A DNA stretch of 64,000 nt, taken from assembly GCA_022813625.1 (NCBI GenBank), contig JAKLMB010000022.1:310001-374000 (forward strand), given 5' to 3'. Position numbers and translations under genes: made by a program. This DNA is from Aaosphaeria pasadenensis. Taxonomy: Eukaryota > Ascomycota > Dothideomycetes > Pleosporales. Positions 58,166-64,000 of this stretch are shown one piece after another. A model generated the notes under the pieces. The model did not search any database. It was not told where the DNA came from and saw nothing but the letters and a program-made list of their open reading frames with translations. Every line of letters begins with the position of its first letter. Position 1 is the first letter of the stretch.

Positions 58166-60168
58166 TGTTATGAGTCGGTTGTTATTCCAGTCACACTCCT
58201 TGAAGTGGGTTTGCCTGAATAGCTATCTCACCCAGTCCAGGACTTGAGATGACCAACGAGCTGCGAGCCTTTGGTAGCTGATTCAATAAGTTTGAAAGTG
58301 TTTGCGACACGTTATGTTCGCTACAAAGGCAGCTCGATTATATGCCTCAACCGCAGTTCCACAGACGCGATTCCACAGCAGCAAATACACAAGTAGATGG
58401 CTGAACGAACCCCAAAATACGATAAAAGAGGTTCTCAAAAGATTAGAAGAAAGAAAGGATGAATGATTAGGATCCAGGAGAAAGTGGGGAGACTGGAGAT
58501 TAAAGAGCGCAGAGCAGGGGGTGGCCACGACAACAACGATCCAGGGCGGGCGTCGCCGTGTGCGTGTGCTGTTTGGTCTGTTCTGGGGATAAACACACAA
58601 ACGTAAAGGTACCTAGGCCGACTGTAGTAGCGGTCAGGTTTGGATTGCGTTGTCAGGGAGGCGGCGTAGGGCTATGTAAAAAGCTAAATGCAATTGCGAT
58701 TCTTCTTTTCACGATGCAGCTTTTTCTTTTTTGCAAGTCTTTGACGTGAATATTTATCATGGATTGAAGTCTTGAATGCAAGTACCCGACCATGCTTCTC
58801 TCTCGTACGTCACTATACTTAAGCTTAAGTTAAGATTAAGCGCAAATCTTGATTCTGCGCGCGTGGAACCCCAAGTTGCCCAAGCCTTTTTGGCGACGGC
58901 TTAACACCCCTTGGCTATCATGCCGCCTCGTGCTCCCCGTTCATTGGCCTGCTCATACTCAAATCTCCCTAGCAGTCATTACGACCAACTCACCGTCACC
59001 ATGTTGCAACAGGCTGTTGTCTTCTAGAGTTTCTCCGGGGGTATTTCATTGGCTGATCTTATTTCGATGAGGAGGGAAAAGGTTCCACATGGAGGCGTAG
59101 CCTATTCGTCACCAGTTGGGCTTGTACCTCGACGGTGGAGCAAGGAAGTCGCCGCCGGTCCAGGTCTGAAACGAAGGCTCTTTGGACGACATCATGCTAC
59201 GCTTCTTAGCGACGGGAATAATAGGGTTAGAACCTTTTTTCATCGATCGTGGGCATCCATTTCCCCGCAAGAGTAGATCGAACCAGCAGTTGTTGAAACT
59301 AGTAGTTGATCAGGGAGACTGTTGAAAATGATCAGCGAGCAAATTGGTCAAATAGCAGCCTTTGCAGAGACCCTGTTAAATCGTATGCCCCCTTTAGCGT
59401 ACAACGCGAATATTTGGGGCTTTCTTCTAAGGGATAGATGACAACGATGCGCGGACGATCGTAACGGCGTTCTGCACTGATGCGCCCACGCTATGTTCAA
59501 ATATCATGATGGGTCGCTGAAAAGGGCAAGTAAATACTGTAAAAGAAAAAACCGCAACAGCGTCACGGAAGTACCTTTCTGTTTAGACATATTGGTGATG
59601 CAATGATCACTTCAATAAGCATCAATCACAGCATCCCCTCATCATCAAACAAGAAGAATCTCACGCATCGAAGCACTCTTCACTCTAAATCATAAAATGT
59701 TCATTTCCAGAAACGACAGTAGATATAATGCTTTCTCTGTTTGCCAGATGGGGGATAGAAGTACAAATACAGAACAAACGACCCAAGTAAAAACAACCAG
59801 AGCATAATCATTCACTCTCATGCTTTCACTACCTAGGATTCGAGAGTGATCATGACGAGAAGAAAGAAACAAGGAGGTATAGCGTAGAGGGGAAGAAAAA
59901 CTCCTATCGGCACCGATGATAAAGCACTTGAAGACAACTTCCCCATAACGAAAAGTGAGCGCTGTAATTATTGGCACACTTTGAAAACTTCCCTCCTTTC
60001 CTGCTGCATGTGTCGCCGTACAAAAACCGTGCAGTGTAGTTTAATGATGATGACTCCAACGCCATACACCCACACACCTGGCGTTCACTCCACCCTGACA
60101 CTTCCCCGTCCCCTCTTCGACTTCACTCCCGGGACGAGGATAGCCATGATTCCGTTCGAGAAAGTACT
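58166..60168. other. 2 kb gene-free intergenic region
   Basis: The exchanger promoter lies at the left; the 3' flank of the Sna3-like gene is at the right. A perfect 14-bp palindrome (58817-58830) is followed by TTAAG-rich sequence. No gene is supported. Confidence 0.55.
58817..58830. repeat. Perfect 14-bp palindrome
   Basis: ACTTAAGCTTAAGT reads the same on both strands. It could be a dimeric protein-binding site or chance in AT-rich sequence; nothing nearby decides. Confidence 0.4.
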
Positions 60169-60789
60169 CTATGGATGTTGAATCTTGTTATCCCCCTTGA
60201 TGACATCCGCGTAAGTAGGCGGCGGCCCAGCAGGCTGCCCACTGCTTCCCTCTCCACCGAGCTCTGCGCCAGCGACGCCGTGCTGAGGCTGCGCGCTGCT
60301 CTGCTTGGGGCCCGGGAACGCATTCGTGGTGCCGGTCTGCTGCTGGCCTGGGAACTGGCCGGCGGCGGGTTGGCTTCCCAGCGTGCCGTAGCTCTGGGGT
60401 TGCTGTTGCGGTTGCGGCTGTTGTTGTTGTCCTCCCCGCGCGACGTAGTAGTATGTTACGGAGCCGTCGCCGGCGCGCTCGCCGTCTTGCAGGCCTTCGT
60501 AGTCGTAGGGGTCGGGGTTTTGCAGGATGATGTACCAGGCGTGGAGGAGGCCGGGGAGGAAACCGAGGCAGCAGAGGGCGATGTTGATGAGGGAGTCTGC
60601 GCTGCAGACGCCGCGCTTCACCCAAACTGTGGGTGATGGTTAGCTATTTTTCTTCTGTGGGATATCGGAAGAGTGGTGGAGGTTGCGCATTGTGCTGCCT
60701 GGCCGTTCGTCACTTGGTGGGGACAACGTACCTCCAATGGGTGGGAAGAGCACCGACAGGAGCATCAAAAAGCAGTCGGTTCCGCACAT
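60169..60789 (-). CDS. PMP3/UPF0057 small membrane protein, Sna3-like with PPxY tail
   Basis: Two exons (60789-60732 and 60626-60169) around a 105-nt intron give 171 residues. The start is MCGTDCFLMLLSVLFPPIGV. Two hydrophobic segments form the Pmp3 hairpin: LMLLSVLFPPIGVWV and LINIALCCLGFLPGLLHAWYII. The family is otherwise about 55 residues long. Here a Gln/Pro/Gly-rich cytosolic tail of about 110 residues is added and ends near PPPTYADVIKGD. PPTY is a PPxY motif, the ligand of WW domains in Rsp5-type ubiquitin ligases. Yeast Sna3 has this same architecture and is sorted to the vacuole through Rsp5. That role here is inference from layout. The start is internal to a longer frame but is the first ATG giving the family N-terminus. 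Confidence 0.88.
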
Positions 60790-61106
60790 GTTGACGGTTG
60801 TTGTAGATTCAAGAAGATGGTAGAGGGTTTTCACAGTGCGAGAGAGTCGAGTGATGAAGCATACGACTGGTAGAGGCGGCGATGAGGACAGGATGAAGAT
60901 GTCACTCGAGAGTTCGTCGTATGACGCGTGGTGTGGCGGGGTGGCTGAGCCAATGCCGCGGTGGCTAGCCCTTGATCAGGAACGGCTCCTTTTGGACACG
61001 TTGGATCGGCAATGAGGATGGGAGAAACGTAACTGGATACATGGCAAATTGTAATCATCTAAATTTATTTGGTATTGATCGTAGAGCACTGTAAAGATTT
61101 GGCCAG
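60790..61106. other. Short intergenic region
   Basis: Promoter side of the Sna3-like gene and 3' flank of the dehydrogenase gene. Nothing further is seen. Confidence 0.5.
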
Positions 61107-62382
61107 CTATTCTTTACCGCCCAGGTGCCTATATACAACTGAAAAGTCCCGCCCTTTGCAGTTTTCGGCTGCCTCCACCTCGTCATAGAATGCCTTTGCT
61201 TGGTCTCCCAGCGCAAGCTTAATTCCAGATTCCTTAGCTGACTTGATGGCGAGCTTGAGGTCCTTGTTGGCGAGGCTAACGCCAAAGCCACCCTCGTAGC
61301 CTCTCGAAGCAGGCGATCCTTCAACGACGCCTGGGACGGGATTGTTGACTTCACTCGGCCAGCACTTTCCAGTACTGATGTTGATCATTCCAGCAAGAGC
61401 CTTGGGATCCAGGCCCCATTGAATTCCCATGTTCATGGCCTCTGCGGTAGCAATGTTGTTGAGGGCAAGCAGGTAATTGTTGGCAAGCTTTCCGTGCAAG
61501 CCAGAACCTTGTTCGCCCAGATGCAGCACTCTTCGGCCCATCATGGACAGAACAGCAGTGGCACGCTCAACTACTTCAGGAGCCGCTCCAATCATGAAGG
61601 TAAGGGTCCCGGCCTGAGCACCTACTACACCACCGGACATCGGTGCATCGATAAACCTGCCCTGCCCGGACGAGTGAGCGGCATCTGCCACAGACTTAGA
61701 GGTCATTGGATCAATTGTGGAGCAATCAATGAACAATCTCTCGGTGGTCACAAAGCCATCGGTCAAAAGACTTGGTGGCTCTAGCATCTGTTTGTAGACA
61801 CCAGCAACATGATGCGGCTCTGGCAGAGAAGTGATGATGGTTTCCTTTCGACTGGTCAGCGAACAATCTCCCTCAGATGTACGAATAATAATAGAAGATT
61901 TGAAGAAGCATCAGAGGATTGGCTATTGATTTGTGTAATCAGAATAAGGGTCACAAGTGACCCCCAACTTAGATCATAGAGAAAATTATATGTTCATCAC
62001 GCAAGTACGGAGAAGAAGAAGATGATGATGTTGTAGACTTACCGCCTTTTCTGCAACCTCGCGGACATTGTCGGCCACTCGGACTCCTTCAGGGTGCTCT
62101 TCCAGGAATTTCGAAGTGGCCGCTGTGTTCACATCATGCACAAACAAGGTGTCTTCAGCGGGGAGTTTTGCCCTCAGGTTCTTAGCCATCGGGAATCCTA
62201 GAATGGGTCAGCCCGGCTTGGATATCATGTGAGTGTGGTGACTTACCCATACGTCCAAGCCCAATGAATCCCCATGTTGCTTGGAGATTCTTTGAGCTGG
62301 AGAAGCAGCGCCTGGATCCCTGACGCACCGTCATGGGTGCCATACGCCTCAAAGGCGACGCTATCGCCGAAACTGCCCGCAT
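61107..62382 (-). CDS. 3-hydroxyisobutyrate dehydrogenase, mitochondrial
   Basis: Three exons (62382-62247, 62197-62043, 61844-61107) join in phase to 342 residues. The N-terminus MRAVSAIASPLRRMAPMTVR is basic and lacks acidic residues, a likely mitochondrial presequence. The NAD-binding loop GFIGLGRMGFPMAKNL is assembled across the first splice. It is followed by IDCSTIDPMTSKSVAD, DAPMSGGVVGAQAGTLTFM and the catalytic-lysine region GSGLHGKLANNYLLALN. The enzyme oxidises 3-hydroxyisobutyrate to methylmalonate semialdehyde in valine catabolism. Intron 2 is unusually long for this window (198 nt) and its acceptor (CGAAAG) is weak, but the joined segment EVAEKAETIITSLPEP matches the family. The ATG at 62382 is the first in frame; upstream codons begin with GTG. 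Confidence 0.93.
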
Positions 62383-62894
62383 ATTGTTCTTGAGGATTGT
62401 AGAGTCGTCAAAACTGAGCACGGGGAGAGTTAAAGAAGGCGAGCTGTGCTGCTAGGTGCGATTGGAGCGATCTCCGCATTCTTGGGGTTGGGTCAACCGA
62501 GGTCGGTCACGGAGCCATGGAAGAGCCGCTCGAAAGCGCTCATGGTCTGGCATGCACAGCCGCAAATCGATACCATGTTGGAAAACATGTCGGTAGGATG
62601 CGTAGCGCAGGCATCTGGAGGTTAGACCTGCCAATTGTCTTCCAGAGGAAGATGTGGATTGTGGAGAGAAGAAAACGAAGTGTGCGCTGCACCCGAGGGA
62701 AAAGAATTCCGACCTGGTACGTGCATATGCTGACTAGCTAGATTTAGGAAGGCGCTGTTACTCCTGGAGATACGCATTCACGCATTCAAAGATGCCCCTC
62801 CTCTCGTATCAAGCAATTGCTTATTCCAGTTCTGTTTGACAGCTTGACACTTTGGAGAAATATTTTATTCACTAGAATGTGGGATCATTCTTTC
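62383..62894. other. Intergenic region between dehydrogenase and ASA1
   Basis: Dehydrogenase promoter and ASA1 3' flank. No supported ORF. Confidence 0.5.
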
Positions 62895-64000
62895 CTAGAA
62901 GACCTCCCATAAGCTAACCTTCCCGTCCTTCGCGCCTGCAACAACCCAATGCTTCGCCTGTATCTGCTCCTCTCGTTTGTTCTGCAAACGAGTCAATCCA
63001 GATGATTCTTTCTGGGCATTGAGAAGCTCGCTAGAGGTGTCCGGGAAATCCGAAGGACCGTCAGCTTTACGTGCATCGACTTGGTGTTCTGGAGTATCAT
63101 TGGGTTTGTGCTCTGAAAGGACACTAAAATGCGTCGCATATATGCCTTCCTTATGCCATTTGAGGACAGCCATCTCTTTGAGTGTCTTGGTGCTGTATAC
63201 TCGTACTCGACTGTCCCAACCGCCTGTCACGAGCAGACGTCCATCGGAGCGGACGTTCAATGACTGCTGGCCTGCATGCTTTGTCTGGACTGTCTTGTGT
63301 GCAGGCTGGACGGTGATATTGGGCCTAAATGCAGGCTTGGGTTTGATACCAGATTGAGGTCCTGCCGTTGCGAGGAGGGATGAGAGTCCTGAAGGCTTTT
63401 TGTCATGCGTCAAGGATGATTTGGTCGTGGGTTGGGTGGATGCATTCGCGAGATGTGTTGAAGTTATGGGTTTCTTCGAAAAGTCAAGAGGTTCGATCGA
63501 CTCTGCGTCGGGGGACTTTGCTGTTTCAACGTGTGCTTCGAATGACGTTGGAATGCCGTCAGTTCTTGGCTCTGTTGGGTCTTGCTGCGCTGGATGTTGC
63601 ATGGTGACTGATGTATCCCCTACAGCATTGTTGAGATCTAAAACTGGCTGCACATCTGCTCGCGAACTCTCAACATCATTGTTGTGAGGAAGTCCACCCT
63701 TATTGTCCTGGTTACTCGGTAGATCCGGGATAGTATGTTTTGCAATAATGGCGTCTGCTGAAGAAGTGAAATACGAAGTGCCGTCTGGTGGGCCGTCTAG
63801 AGATAGAACGGGCTGGGAATGTGGTTTACTAAGGTATACGAGCTGTGCACGCTCGAGAATCGACGAGGTCTCTGTTTCTGAAGAGGTATTGGGACTGGAT
63901 TCGAGAAGATGCACGGCGGTGTATCCGCCCTCATACCCAGCGAGAACGATGAGATTATTTGAAGGCTGATGGTGTGCGAGTTTCACAGCCATAACCATAC
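62895..64000 (-). CDS. ASA1: ASTRA-associated protein 1 (ASA1), WD40 protein, 5' truncated by the window
   Basis: The frame runs from the window edge to a stop at 62895, giving about 367 residues of the C-terminal part; the ATG at 63998 is probably internal, since the family has further WD40 blades upstream. Motifs include LIVLAGYEGGYTAVHL, SLNVRSDGRLLVTGGWDSRV, TLKEMAVLKWHKEGIYATHFS and the terminal KHWVVAGAKDGKVSLWEVF. A Ser/Lys/Thr-rich insert lies between the blades (63300-63700). ASA1 is a subunit of the ASTRA complex with Tra1 and Tel2-type factors, linked to chromatin and PIKK assembly. Confidence 0.88.
   Translation of the reverse strand, partial: MVMAVKLAHHQPSNNLIVLAGYEGGYTAVHLLESSPNTSSETETSSILERAQLVYLSKPHSQPVLSLDGPPDGTSYFTSSADAIIAKHTIPDLPSNQDNKGGLPHNNDVESSRADVQPVLDLNNAVGDTSVTMQHPAQQDPTEPRTDGIPTSFEAHVETAKSPDAESIEPLDFSKKPITSTHLANASTQPTTKSSLTHDKKPSGLSSLLATAGPQSGIKPKPAFRPNITVQPAHKTVQTKHAGQQSLNVRSDGRLLVTGGWDSRVRVYSTKTLKEMAVLKWHKEGIYATHFSVLSEHKPNDTPEHQVDARKADGPSDFPDTSSELLNAQKESSGLTRLQNKREEQIQAKHWVVAGAKDGKVSLWEVF

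Noticed and set aside
58817..58830. 14-bp palindrome as a terminal repeat of a mobile element
   Set aside because: No second copy, target duplication or transposase frame was seen in the surrounding 2 kb.

Overview
The window is nuclear DNA of a filamentous ascomycete (Pezizomycotina). Genes are interrupted by short introns (mostly 45-70 nt) with GTRNGT donors and CTAAC/CTGAC-like branch sites close to the acceptor. Genes lie on both strands without operons, and intergenic spaces run from about 0.2 to 3 kb. The content is also typical: a NirA-type Zn(II)2Cys6 regulator, an AA9 polysaccharide monooxygenase, a fungal sulfite reductase beta subunit and F-box-like proteins. I cannot name the genus. 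All exon joins were worked out by hand from splice signals, reading phase and family alignment; none has transcript support here.

Layout. 0-10.2 kb: 3' end of an Asn/Gly-repeat protein, DDB1 (-) divergent from Pol III subunit RPC37/RPC5 (+), then a PlsB/GNPAT-type acyltransferase (-) ending in SRL. 10.2-16.6 kb: a gene-free 1.6 kb, a predicted mitochondrial twin-ABC ATPase (-), a small uncharacterised two-exon gene (+), and FAD synthase (-). 16.6-26.6 kb: 2.1 kb without genes, sulfite reductase beta subunit (+) convergent with the wybutosine enzyme TYW1 (-). 26.6-33.3 kb: a sparse region whose only convincing gene is a DEDDh exonuclease-like protein. 33.3-42.4 kb: AA9 LPMO with an unusual Cys-rich tail, F-box-like protein, ribose-5-phosphate isomerase (-) divergent from the NEDD8-E1 regulatory subunit (+), and RAD18 (+). 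42.4-50.8 kb: a low-complexity hypothetical (+), NirA (-), and a long non-coding stretch. 50.8-64 kb: SNF2/RING translocase, Ca2+/H+ exchanger, Sna3-like small membrane protein, 3-hydroxyisobutyrate dehydrogenase and the 3' part of ASA1, all on the minus strand.

Functional themes. Several genes serve ubiquitin-like signalling and genome maintenance: DDB1 is the adaptor of CUL4 ligases, ULA1 starts the NEDD8 pathway that activates cullins, RAD18 ubiquitinates PCNA, and the SNF2/RING protein resembles Rad16/Rad5. They are dispersed, so co-regulation is not implied. Primary metabolism is represented by sulfite reduction, FAD synthesis, the pentose phosphate pathway, valine breakdown and nitrate regulation. 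I found no CRISPR array, no transposon with recognisable coding capacity, and no tRNA or rRNA gene.

No clearly new multi-gene system stands out. The best leads are the duplicated Cx6Cx6C module behind the AA9 domain, the peroxisome-type C-terminus on the acyltransferase, the isolated DEDDh protein, two inferred GC-AG introns, and an upstream ORF whose stop overlaps the F-box gene's start codon.
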